Below are positions 44,995 to 52,982 of a stretch of DNA of 64,000 nt, piece after piece. The notes below the pieces were generated by a model. It ran no database searches, was not told where the DNA came from, and saw only the letters and a program-made list of their open reading frames with translations. A program made the position numbers and the translations under genes. The stretch spans positions 372,001-436,000 of the forward strand of contig CAWBCV010000007.1 in NCBI GenBank assembly GCA_963787425.1. The letters run 5' to 3'. This DNA comes from AP-15 sp963787425. Lineage in GTDB: Bacteria; Pseudomonadota; Alphaproteobacteria; ATCC43930; CGMCC-115725. Every line of letters begins with the position of its first letter. The first letter of the stretch is position 1.

Positions 44995-45315
44995 GCTTTG
45001 CGATAGCTGGATCAACTGCGAGCGTGACGCGCTCGCAGCCACAACAGCTCTCCGCACCGGTCTGGGCGTAACCGGCCGCCTCGACGGCGACACGCGGTAC
45101 CCCTCCGACAGCGTTGACGACGCACATGGGCTCCCAACGCGCGCCGTCCATTCGGCGGAGTCAATCTACCACCGGGGGGTCCGCCGACCAGCTGAACCGT
45201 GACGAACTTGCCCGGTTCCAGACGAATAATCCAAGCTCGATGGACCGGATGCCCGCAGGAGGAAAGCTGACGTCAGAAAATACAACTCAATAAGGCCGCG
45301 CAGCCGGGGCGCGGA
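44995..45315. other. Intergenic gap after the transport cluster
   Basis: About 320 bases without a supported gene, between converging transcription units. It holds the hairpin at 45016-45038; I see nothing else that I can name. Confidence 0.5.
45016..45038 (+). terminator. Stem-loop, possible terminator of the permease B operon
   Basis: CTGCGAGCG-tgacg-CGCTCGCAG forms a perfect 9-bp stem 22 bases after the permease B2 stop. No T-run follows, so intrinsic termination is uncertain; it may instead protect the mRNA end. Confidence 0.45.
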
Positions 45316-45879
45316 TCAGAACGGGTCGAGTTCGGTGTCCCAGTAGAGGTAGTCGCGCCAGCTCTCGTGCAGGTAGTTGGGCGGGAATGCGCGGCCGTTT
45401 TCCTGCAGCATATACGTCGTGGGCTGCACCGGGCGATGCCGCGGGTACATTCCGCTCTCCCGCGGCAGTCGGTTGCCTTTCCACAGATTGCAGGTGCCGC
45501 ACGCGGTCACGACATTTGTCCAGATCGTGCGCCCGCCCCGGGAGCGCGGCACCAGGTGATCGAAAGTCAGATCATGCGAAGGATAGGGCTCGCCGCAATA
45601 CTGGCAGGTAAACCGGTCGCGCAGAAAGACGTTGAACCGGGTGAACGCCGGGTGGCGGGCGGCCGGCACGTATTCCTTCAGAGAGACGACGCTCGGCAAT
45701 TGCATCTCCAGCGAGGGGCTGCGCACGCAGACGTCGTAATGATCGATTATGTTGACGCGATCGAGGAATACCGCCTTGACCGCATCCTGCCACGACCACA
45801 GTGACAGCGGAAAATAGCTCAGCGGCCGAAAATCCGCGTTCAGCACCAAAGCCGGGCAATTGTCCAGACTTACCGTCAC
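45316..45879 (-). CDS. HNH endonuclease family protein
   Basis: A 187-residue protein with a C-terminal zinc-knuckle HNH motif: FTCQYCGEPYPSHDLTFDHLVPRSRGG, then WTNVVTACGTCNLWKGNR. The two CxxC pairs and the DH/N residues are intact. The N-terminal part (NCPALVLNADFRPLSYFPLSLWSWQDAVKAVFLDRV) is the form widespread as a chromosomal single-copy gene in alphaproteobacteria, so it is probably a housekeeping nuclease, not a mobile one. Function unproven. Confidence 0.88.
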   Translation of the reverse strand: MTVSLDNCPALVLNADFRPLSYFPLSLWSWQDAVKAVFLDRVNIIDHYDVCVRSPSLEMQLPSVVSLKEYVPAARHPAFTRFNVFLRDRFTCQYCGEPYPSHDLTFDHLVPRSRGGRTIWTNVVTACGTCNLWKGNRLPRESGMYPRHRPVQPTTYMLQENGRAFPPNYLHESWRDYLYWDTELDPF

Positions 45880-45989
45880 GAAACACCCGTCCCGCTAACA
45901 GACGCTCGCGGGCCGGAATAGCACGCGATTGTGACGGCTTGATAACGAATTCACCTTGCCTGAGCAAGATTCCGGACGAGTATTGCAGT

Positions 45990-46889
45990 TCACCGGGTCG
46001 GGACCGGTTTTTCCCCGTGATAGTCGTAGAAACCGCGGCTCGCCTTGCGGCCGAGCCAGCCGGCCTCGACATATTTGACGAGCAGCGGGCAGGGCCGATA
46101 CTTGCTGTCGGCGAGCCCCTCATAGAGCACCTGCATGACCGATAAACAGGTGTCGAGCCCGATGAAATCGGCAAGCTCGAGCGGCCCCATCGGGTGATTG
46201 GCGCCGAGCTTCATCGCCGTATCGATTGCCTCGACCGAGCCGACGCCCTCGTAGAGTGTGTAGACCGCCTCGTTGATCATCGGCAGCAGAATGCGATTGA
46301 CGATGAACGCCGGAAAGTCCTCCGCCGCAACCGGGGTCTTGCCGAGCCTCAAGGCGAGCTCTCGCGTCGCCGCAAAGGTCTCCTCGTCGGTGGCGATGCC
46401 GCGAATCAGCTCGACCAGGCTCATCGCCGGCACCGGGTTCATGAAATGCATGCCGATGAACTTGCCGGGCCGGTCGGTCGCAGAAGCGAGCCTGGTAATC
46501 GAGATCGACGACGTGTTGGTGGCGATCAGCGCGTCGGGCTTCAGGATCGGGGTCAGCTTCTTGAAGATCTCGCGCTTGATGTCTTCCTTCTCGGCTGCCG
46601 CCTCGATCACCATGTCGCAATCGGCGAACAGCACGTAATCCAGCCCCATTTGAATTCGAGCGAGCGCGGCATCCTTGTCTTCTTCACGAATCGTGCCGCG
46701 AGCGACTTGACGCCCCAGGCTGCGTTCGATCGCCTGTCCGCCGCGCTGCAGCGCTTCCTCGCTGATGTCGCTCACCACCACATCGATCCCGGTTAACGCG
46801 CAAACATGGGCGATGCCGCCACCCATCTGCCCGGCGCCGATAATGCCGATGCGGCGCAGCGGTTCGAGCGAAACCGGGGCCGCGCTCAC
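45990..46889 (-). CDS. hbd: 3-hydroxybutyryl-CoA dehydrogenase
   Basis: A 299-residue NAD-dependent 3-hydroxyacyl-CoA dehydrogenase. It has the Rossmann motif GIIGAGQMGGGIAHV, the catalytic His in IGMHFMNPVPAM, the Glu in LVELIRG and Asn in FIVNRILLPMINEA, and ANHPMGPLELADFIGLD near the end. It interconverts acetoacetyl-CoA and (S)-3-hydroxybutyryl-CoA. The start overlaps the etfA stop by four bases, so it is translated with the ETF genes. Confidence 0.93.
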   Translation of the reverse strand: MSAAPVSLEPLRRIGIIGAGQMGGGIAHVCALTGIDVVVSDISEEALQRGGQAIERSLGRQVARGTIREEDKDAALARIQMGLDYVLFADCDMVIEAAAEKEDIKREIFKKLTPILKPDALIATNTSSISITRLASATDRPGKFIGMHFMNPVPAMSLVELIRGIATDEETFAATRELALRLGKTPVAAEDFPAFIVNRILLPMINEAVYTLYEGVGSVEAIDTAMKLGANHPMGPLELADFIGLDTCLSVMQVLYEGLADSKYRPCPLLVKYVEAGWLGRKASRGFYDYHGEKPVPTR

Positions 46890-47830
46890 TTGCGGCGCTC
46901 GAGCTCGTCGGCGAGCTCGGGAAGGATCTTGAACAAATCGCCGACCAGGCCGTAATCAGCAATTTGAAATATGGGCGCTTCCTCGTCTTTGTTGATCGCG
47001 ACGATGACTTTCGAATCCTTCATCCCGGCGAGGTGCTGGATAGCGCCGGAAATACCGACGGCGATGTAGAGCTCGGGCGCGACGATTTTGCCGGTCTGGC
47101 CGACCTGGTAGTCATTGGGCACAAAACCGGCGTCGACGGCGGCGCGCGAGGCGCCGACCGCGGCCCCGAGCTGGTCGGCGACCTTCTCCAAGAGGTGGAA
47201 ATTCTCCCCGGACTGCATACCCCGGCCGCCCGAGACGATGACCCGGGCGCTGGTCAGCTCGGGCCTCTCCGATTTCGACAACTCCGCTCCGACAAATTCC
47301 GACAGCCCGGCCGAATCCGTCGGCGCGACCGGCTCGACCGCCGCAGAACCTCCCGTCGCGTCGACCGGCGGGAACGCCGTGCCGCGGACCGTGATGACCT
47401 TGACCGGGTCCTTGGACTGCACCGTCGCCAGCGCATTGCCGGCATAAATCGGCCGCACGAAAGTGTCCGGCGACACAACCGCGCAGATGTCCGACACCTG
47501 CATCACATCGAGGAGCGCCGCCACCCTCGGCATCAAATTCTTGCCGAAGGTCGTCGCCGCGGCCAGCAGATGCGAATAATGCTCGGCGAGCTTGACGACG
47601 AGCGGCGCCACATTCTCGGCGAGCCCGTGTTCGTAAGCGGGATCGTCGGCGAGCAGCACCTTTCTGGCTCCGGCGATCTTGGCGGCGACCTCGGCAACGG
47701 CGCGGCAATCCTTGCCGGCAACCAGAATATCGACTTCACCGGCGGCGATTTCGTTTGCGGCCGCAACCGCGTTGAGGGTCGCGGGCTTCAGCGCCCTGTT
47801 GTCATGTTCGGCGACGACCAGACCAGCCAT
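46886..47830 (-). CDS. etfA: Electron transfer flavoprotein subunit alpha
   Basis: A 314-residue ETF alpha starting at ATG 47830. The C-terminal FAD-binding signature is complete: SGGRGMQSGENFHLLEKVADQLGAAVGASRAAVDAGFVP, then QVGQTGKIVAPELYIAVGISGAIQHLAGM. With EtfB it collects electrons from acyl-CoA dehydrogenases, such as the Mcd encoded 5 kb away, and passes them to ETF-quinone oxidoreductase. Start and etfB stop share one base (TGATG). Confidence 0.95.
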   Translation of the reverse strand: MAGLVVAEHDNRALKPATLNAVAAANEIAAGEVDILVAGKDCRAVAEVAAKIAGARKVLLADDPAYEHGLAENVAPLVVKLAEHYSHLLAAATTFGKNLMPRVAALLDVMQVSDICAVVSPDTFVRPIYAGNALATVQSKDPVKVITVRGTAFPPVDATGGSAAVEPVAPTDSAGLSEFVGAELSKSERPELTSARVIVSGGRGMQSGENFHLLEKVADQLGAAVGASRAAVDAGFVPNDYQVGQTGKIVAPELYIAVGISGAIQHLAGMKDSKVIVAINKDEEAPIFQIADYGLVGDLFKILPELADELERRK

Positions 47831-48579
47831 CAGATCACCCGCGCCTCGGTCTTCAGCTTGTCGACGAGCTCGGCAACCGAGCCGACTTTGTGGCCGCCTT
47901 GCCGCTTTGCCGGCTCCTCGACCTTGAGCACGACGAGGCGCGGCGTCACATCGACGCCGAGCACCGCGGGCGTCGTCGTCGCGATCGGCTTCTTTTTCGC
48001 CCGCATGATATTGGGCAGCGAGGCGTAGCGGGGTTCGTTGAGCCGCAAATCGGTTGTGATCACCGCCGGCAATTTGATCGAGACGGTCTCGAGCCCGCCA
48101 TCGACCTCGCGGGTGACCTCGGCGTGCCCGTCGCTGATCTTGACCTTTGAGGCGAAGGTCGCCTGGGGCCAGCCGAGCAGAGCCGACAACATCTGGCCGG
48201 TCTGGTTGCAGTCGTCGTCGATCGCCTGTTTGCCGATGATGACGATCTCGGGATTTTCCTGCAGGATCACCGCCTTCAACAGCTTGGCGACGGCGAGCGG
48301 CTGCAGTTCGGCATCGGTCTGCACGAGAATGCCGCGATCGGCGCCCATCGCCAGCGCGGTGCGGATCGTCTCCTGGCATTGCGCGATGCCGAGCGACACG
48401 ACGATGATCTCACTGACGATCCCGGCCTCGCGCAGTCGCAGCGCCTCCTCGACGGCGATCTCGTCGAACGGGTTCATCGACATCTTGACGTTGGCGGTCT
48501 CGACCCCGGTCTTGTCCGCCTTGACGCGGATCTTGACGTTGTAGTCGATGACCCGCTTGACCGCGACCAGCGCTTTCAT
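47830..48579 (-). CDS. etfB: Electron transfer flavoprotein subunit beta
   Basis: A 249-residue ETF beta. It begins MKALVAVKRVIDYNVKIRVKAD and carries NPFDEIAVEEALRLRE, VVSLG and the AMP-binding/recognition segment around KQAIDDDCNQTGQMLSALLGWPQATFA, plus the C-terminal LGVDVTPRLVVLKVEEPAKR. It forms the AMP-containing half of ETF with EtfA. First gene of the etfB-etfA-hbd unit. Confidence 0.95.
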   Translation of the reverse strand: MKALVAVKRVIDYNVKIRVKADKTGVETANVKMSMNPFDEIAVEEALRLREAGIVSEIIVVSLGIAQCQETIRTALAMGADRGILVQTDAELQPLAVAKLLKAVILQENPEIVIIGKQAIDDDCNQTGQMLSALLGWPQATFASKVKISDGHAEVTREVDGGLETVSIKLPAVITTDLRLNEPRYASLPNIMRAKKKPIATTTPAVLGVDVTPRLVVLKVEEPAKRQGGHKVGSVAELVDKLKTEARVI

Positions 48580-48697
48580 CTCGTCCTCGCCGTTACGCCG
48601 ACGGCATGCATTATTCCGCCGGCCGGGTCATGATTTGTGCACGGGGCCAGGGCGAAGGCAAGGCTCTCCTCGATTTGGTCTTCCGCTGTGATGATGC

Positions 48698-49261
48698 TCA
48701 GCGGTTGGCGCCGGGGCGCCACAGGACATCGCGGGCGCCGCCATCGTTGACCCGGCGGCCGAGCACGAAGAGATGGTCGGAGAGGCGGTTCAGGTATTTG
48801 AGCGCTTCGGGGTTGACCGGCTCGCTGGCGGTGAGGTCGCTGACCAGGCGCTCGGCTCGCCGCGTGATCGTCCGTGCGAGATGGAGGTAGGCCGCACCCG
48901 CTGTCCCGCCGGGCAGGATGAACGAGTCGAGCGGTCGCAAACTCGCATTCATCGCATCGATCTCGCGCTCGAGCCGCTCAACTTGGGGCGCGGTGATGCG
49001 CAGCGCCCCGGCCGCGCGCCGGCCGTCCTCGGAAGTGCAGAGATCCGCACCGAGGTCGAAGAGATCGTTCTGGATGCGGTCGAGCATCTCGTCGGCTGCC
49101 GTGTCGGCATGCAGCCGAGCAATCCCGATCGCCGCGTTGGCTTCGTCAACAGTCCCATAGGCGGCGACCCGCAACGAATGCTTCGGCACGCGCGTGCCGT
49201 CGCCGAGCGAGGTCTCGCCGGCGTCACCGCCGCGCGTATAGATCCGGGTCAGCCGAACCAT
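48698..49261 (-). CDS. Cob(I)alamin adenosyltransferase, PduO type
   Basis: A 187-residue PduO-type ATP:corrinoid adenosyltransferase. The N-terminal ATP loop RIYTRGGDAGETSLGDGTRVPKHS, VAAYGTVDEANAAIG and the later FILPGGTAGAAYLHLARTITRRAER are the family's conserved blocks. It makes adenosylcobalamin, required by ethylmalonyl-CoA and methylmalonyl-CoA mutases. The location between etfB and mcd fits that use. Confidence 0.94.
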   Translation of the reverse strand: MVRLTRIYTRGGDAGETSLGDGTRVPKHSLRVAAYGTVDEANAAIGIARLHADTAADEMLDRIQNDLFDLGADLCTSEDGRRAAGALRITAPQVERLEREIDAMNASLRPLDSFILPGGTAGAAYLHLARTITRRAERLVSDLTASEPVNPEALKYLNRLSDHLFVLGRRVNDGGARDVLWRPGANR

Positions 49262-49295
49262 CTTCGATCCCTTGGTCTAGTGTCGCGCCCTGGGT

Positions 49296-49487
49296 CTAGT
49301 GTCGCGCCAACAGCATCAGCATTGCCAGCAGCACCAGCGCCAATGCCTGCATGATGACGCGCGACTGCATCAGCTTGTTCGAGCGGCGCGGGTCGCCGCC
49401 GCGCAGCAAGGTCGCGACGCCAAAGCCAAGCACGGTCAGGGTCCCGAGCATTGCGAGAACGAGCAGGATTGTCAGAAAAACCGTCAT
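49296..49487 (-). CDS. Small twin-transmembrane (HIG1-like) protein
   Basis: A 63-residue protein from ATG 49487 with two membrane helices (TVFLTILLVLAMLGTLTVLGF and VIMQALALVLLAMLMLL) joined by a basic loop GGDPRRSNKLMQSRV. The RSNKLMxxRV loop is the HIG_1_N-type signature of small alphaproteobacterial membrane proteins linked to respiratory complexes. It lies 34 bases upstream of the adenosyltransferase gene, an arrangement I recall from other alphaproteobacteria. Confidence 0.8.
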   Translation of the reverse strand: MTVFLTILLVLAMLGTLTVLGFGVATLLRGGDPRRSNKLMQSRVIMQALALVLLAMLMLLARH

Positions 49488-49504
49488 GCGGGGAATATGG
49501 CTCG

Positions 49505-50557
49505 TTAAATTTTTGTCGCAAGCAACTCGCCTAGGTGCTTGTCGAGCTGACCGATCGCATCGGGATCCGCGCCGAAAAGTGCGAGGTGCCCATCGACGGT
49601 TTGGATCGGCCGGAACTCGGCATCGGGGATAAGCCGCCACTCGGCCTGGCAATCGGCCGGTGGGAAAAACATGTCCGAAGACATCGGCATGACAAAGGTC
49701 TTGGCTTTGATTCGGCCCAACGCGGCCCGCAAGTCGCCGCCGGTGTGGCGGCTGACGTCGCCGCGCTGCCATTTCCATGCCATGCAAAGCAGGTCGTTCG
49801 GATCCATCACGCTGAAATAGCCGTACATGAAGTTGATGATGAAATCGTCCATCGACGAAAAACCCAACGCCCTATGCCGATTTTCCTGGAAAAACTCTGT
49901 GCTCCACCCCATTACCGCCCACATTTTGGCGTGCCGCAACAGACCTTCTCGGACATCCGCCGAGGATGAATAGAATCCCTTGTTGAAACCAGGGTCTGAC
50001 GTAATCGCCTCGACCAGCGTTTCGGTGAAAAGGAAATCGTGGATCGTATTTCTTGCCGTGCCGGCAATGGGCGCGGCGCGCTTCACCATATCGGGGTAGC
50101 GTACCGCCCATTCGTAGGTCTGCTGCGCGCCCATTGACCCGCCCGCTACCAGCGCGAAACTCTCCAGACCGAACTTATCAGTCACAAATTTGTGCTGCGC
50201 GCGCACGTCATCGCCGATCCGCACATGCGGGAAATTTCCCATCCCGGCCGGCGCCGGCGTGTTGTGCGGCGAGGTGGAAAGACCATTGCCAGTCTGATTG
50301 ACGATAATGATGAAATACTTGTTGGGATCGAGCGCGCGGCCGTTACCGATATACACCTGCTCCATGATTTTGTTGGTGCCGGAGTACCAGGTGGGAATGA
50401 GGACGGCGTTGTCCTTGGCAGCATTGAGCGAGCCGAAAGTGGCGTAGGCGAGCTGGCAATTGCGGATGGTGCCGCCTTCTTCCAATTCGAGATTTCCGAT
50501 GTCATGCAACTCGTAGGGGCCGTGCACCTCCTGCGAGTAGTAGCTGTTTTCGATCAT
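49505..50557 (-). CDS. MetX-like alpha/beta hydrolase
   Basis: A 350-residue protein of the homoserine O-acetyltransferase superfamily. The nucleophile elbow is VAGGSMGAQQTYEWAVRYPD, the Asp lies in MPMSSDMFFPPADCQ and the His in VDGHLALFGADPD. The early NQTGNGLSTSPHN differs from true MetX enzymes, so an ester or thioester hydrolase or another acyltransferase is as likely. It is on the same strand as, and downstream of, a Baeyer-Villiger-type monooxygenase, which would suit hydrolysis of an ester product. Confidence 0.8.
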   Translation of the reverse strand: MIENSYYSQEVHGPYELHDIGNLELEEGGTIRNCQLAYATFGSLNAAKDNAVLIPTWYSGTNKIMEQVYIGNGRALDPNKYFIIIVNQTGNGLSTSPHNTPAPAGMGNFPHVRIGDDVRAQHKFVTDKFGLESFALVAGGSMGAQQTYEWAVRYPDMVKRAAPIAGTARNTIHDFLFTETLVEAITSDPGFNKGFYSSSADVREGLLRHAKMWAVMGWSTEFFQENRHRALGFSSMDDFIINFMYGYFSVMDPNDLLCMAWKWQRGDVSRHTGGDLRAALGRIKAKTFVMPMSSDMFFPPADCQAEWRLIPDAEFRPIQTVDGHLALFGADPDAIGQLDKHLGELLATKI

Positions 50558-50582
50558 CGTCTCCTCCCACCCTGTTTAAATT

Positions 50583-50616
50583 GGGCGGGTTAAGACCGTT
50601 GCTCTTTAACCCGCCC
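50583..50616 (-). terminator. Stem-loop between monooxygenase and MetX-like gene
   Basis: GGGCGGGTTAA and TTAACCCGCCC form an 11-bp perfect stem with a 12-base loop, followed on the minus strand by AATTTAAA. It could end monooxygenase transcription, or lie in the 5' leader of the MetX-like gene. Confidence 0.5.
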
Positions 50617-50676
50617 CTCAATTCCTTCTAAGAGGCCGACCGTAATAAATCTCGGAACGTCAGTAGTATATTCGTC

Positions 50677-50696
50677 ATTCCCGCGAAAGCGGGAAT
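50677..50696. repeat. REP palindrome
   Basis: ATTCCCGC-gaaa-GCGGGAAT preceded by CGTC, the consensus form of the palindrome family seen elsewhere in the window. It lies in the 436-base gap upstream of the MetX-like gene, together with the IS end relic at 50738 and a shorter CCCCC-ttga-GGGGG hairpin at 50826-50839. No gene is seen in that gap. Confidence 0.75.
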
Positions 50697-50737
50697 TCAA
50701 GGACTAAAGCGGTTGCCCTGGACCCCCCGCTTTCGCG

Positions 50738-50755
50738 CAGGGCTGTCCGGGGAAA
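50738..50755. mobile_element. Solo IS4-type inverted-repeat end (relic)
   Basis: CAGGGCTGTCCGGGGAAA is identical over 18 bases to the terminal repeat of the complete IS at 60062. It directly follows CCCCCGCTTTCGCG, the left half of a REP palindrome. No transposase or second end follows, so this is a remnant of an old insertion. Confidence 0.6.
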
Positions 50756-50993
50756 GTAGAAGGACATTCTTTGAAAAGGGTTCGCCGCCGAAGTCTGGCT
50801 CCGGCCACGCTCCCTTCACCCTTTCCCCCCTTGAGGGGGTGGAGAGGGAGTTTTGGTCGAATGGGAAGATTTGTGGTTGAGCGGGCTGATTGCCACGCAA
50901 TCGAGCTCGGTTCCCCGGAAAGCCTTGCGTTTTCGCAGGCGTAACCGAAACCGATTGCAACACACGCCATTTTCGGTCGAACGCTGAGGTCAG

Positions 50994-52610
50994 CTATGCC
51001 AATTCGAATCCCTCGTAGCCCCCGGCCGCGACTTCGTCGCACTTTTTCCGGTAACCGCCGACGCCTTCCGGCCCCAAATAGGGCAAGAAGGCGCGTGGTT
51101 TGCCGGGAATATTGGCGCTCATGTACCAGGAGTTGGCGCCGGTCATCAGCGTCTGGTTGACGATCTCGTTGACATGGGCAACCCATCGATCCTGCGCCTC
51201 GGGCGTCGCCTCGATGGTGGTTTTGCCGGTCTTGCGCATGTTGTCGATGCAGTCGGTGAGCCACTCGACATGCTGCTCGATCGAGACCGGCATGTTCGAC
51301 AGCACGGACGGGCTTTGTGGGCCGGTGATCGTGAAAAGGTTGGGGAAGCCGGCGACCGAGATGCCAAGGTAGGTGTGCGGACCTTCTGCCCACTGCTCAT
51401 CCAATGTGCGGCCGCCGCGGCCTCTCAGGTTCAAGGCTTTCAGCGGACCGGTCATCGCATCGAAACCGGTTGCGAAAACGATGATGTCGAATTCGTACTC
51501 CTTGCAACCCGCTCGGATGCCCTTTTTGGTAATTTCTTCAATACCGCCGTCGGTATTGGCATCGACCAGCAGCACGTTGTCCTTGTTGAAGGTCTCGTAG
51601 TAGTTGGTGTCCAGCGGTTGGCGCTTGGTGCCGTAGGCGTAGCCCTTGGGTATCAGCTTTTCGGCTACGACCGGGTCTTTCACGGTCTTGCGAATCTTGC
51701 GCTTAATGTAGTCGGCGCATAAATCATTGGCCTCTTGATTGAAGAACATGTCCTGGTAATTGGCCAGCCAGAAGGCGAAGCCGCCGGCGCCCCACATCCT
51801 GTCGAATTCACGTTCTCGCTCCTCGGGTGTGGCTTCCAGCGCCGATTTCGGAATGAAGTAATGCTCCTGGCCAAAGAACGATTCTTTGATGCGCTTGACC
51901 ACGCCGTCGTAATCGGCCTTTCGCGCCTTAACCAATTCGGAGTCCACTTTGCCATTGCGCGCCGGCACACAGTAATTGGCAGTGCGCTGAAACACGGTGA
52001 GCTGCTTGGCCTGCTGCGCAATTTCAGGAATGGCCTGCACTGCAGTCGCGCCGGTGCCGACCACGGCGACCCGCTTGGCGGTGAAGTCAACGCCGGCGTG
52101 GGGGTAGCGGCTTGTATGGTACCACTTGCCCTTAAACTTCTCTAAACCCTTGAACTGGGGAATGTTGGTGGCCGAAAGGCTACCGACAGCCGCGATGAGG
52201 TAACGAGCCGTGACCTCTTCGCCCTTGTCGGTGCGGATTGTCCACAGGTTGGTTGTCTCGTCGAATTGAGCGCTGGTCACGCGCGTATTGAATTGCATGT
52301 CGCGTTTGAGGTCGTGGCGTTTGGCCACATGCTCGAGATAATGCAGCATTTCGGGCTGCTCGGGATAGCGCTCGGACCATTCCCACTCTTGCAGAAGTTG
52401 CTTGTCCCAGGTGAAGCAATAAATGTAGGCGTCGGAATCACATCGCGCGCCGGGATATCGGTTCCAGTACCAGGTGCCGCCAACGGTCTCACCTTCTTCA
52501 TAAACCCGCAACTTCAGTCCCAATTTGTCGCGCAGCGACTTCAGCATGTGCATGCCGGAAAAGCCCGCGCCGATCACGACAGCGTCAAAGTTTTGAGTTG
52601 CGCTGGCCAT
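50994..52610 (-). CDS. Flavin-containing monooxygenase, Baeyer-Villiger type
   Basis: A 538-residue class B flavoprotein monooxygenase. Two dinucleotide-binding motifs are visible: FAD site VVIGAGFSGMHML and NADPH site VAVVGTGATAVQ. Between them lies the fingerprint FKGKWYHTSRYP, a version of FxGxxxHTxxWP with Tyr for Trp. ATGFDAMTG and the C-terminal FLPYLGPEGVGGYRKKCDE resemble cyclohexanone/phenylacetone monooxygenases. It would insert oxygen next to a ketone, giving an ester or lactone. ATG 52610 follows a GGAGGAACC site. Substrate unknown. Confidence 0.9.
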   Translation of the reverse strand: MASATQNFDAVVIGAGFSGMHMLKSLRDKLGLKLRVYEEGETVGGTWYWNRYPGARCDSDAYIYCFTWDKQLLQEWEWSERYPEQPEMLHYLEHVAKRHDLKRDMQFNTRVTSAQFDETTNLWTIRTDKGEEVTARYLIAAVGSLSATNIPQFKGLEKFKGKWYHTSRYPHAGVDFTAKRVAVVGTGATAVQAIPEIAQQAKQLTVFQRTANYCVPARNGKVDSELVKARKADYDGVVKRIKESFFGQEHYFIPKSALEATPEEREREFDRMWGAGGFAFWLANYQDMFFNQEANDLCADYIKRKIRKTVKDPVVAEKLIPKGYAYGTKRQPLDTNYYETFNKDNVLLVDANTDGGIEEITKKGIRAGCKEYEFDIIVFATGFDAMTGPLKALNLRGRGGRTLDEQWAEGPHTYLGISVAGFPNLFTITGPQSPSVLSNMPVSIEQHVEWLTDCIDNMRKTGKTTIEATPEAQDRWVAHVNEIVNQTLMTGANSWYMSANIPGKPRAFLPYLGPEGVGGYRKKCDEVAAGGYEGFELA

Positions 52611-52982
52611 TGGTTCCTCCGATCTGTTTTGTCTGTTTGGACGACAGGTTAACTCGATCGGCACGCCGATGACGAGCAAGTCGTTTCGCTGCGCTCGAGC
52701 TACCTTGCCTCTGGTAAAGAGCTAGTTCGATTTTATAATCGTCATCCTAAATTTGCCAAATTCACATTGCAGACTCCGGTCATGGCTGGTGCGGAGATGC
52801 TGATGAGTTTTCGACAAAACCGGACCGGGCCTTTGGTGGCCGACCGGGATGACATGTGACCGCGGCTGGCGCGGGCTGGGGCAGAGGCTGCAACCCTCAG
52901 GCGAGTTTTTGCTGCTGATTTGCTGCAGCTGCAGCTACGGTTGATCCGCGACGCAATTTTTGATTGCTGCTTCGTGCCCGAG
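52611..52982. other. Intergenic gap, no gene recognised
   Basis: About 370 bases between two minus-strand genes. I see no frame with recognisable similarity. The stretch must contain the monooxygenase promoter; no clear terminator for the acyl-CoA dehydrogenase gene was found. Confidence 0.4.

Noticed and set aside
45016..45038. Strong call of a Rho-independent terminator after permease B2.
   Set aside because: The stem is perfect but no T-tract follows, so only a tentative terminator was listed.
49505..50557. Calling the alpha/beta hydrolase homoserine O-acetyltransferase (metX).
   Set aside because: The fold and triad fit, but the substrate-region residues differ and no methionine genes are near, so only a family-level name is supported.
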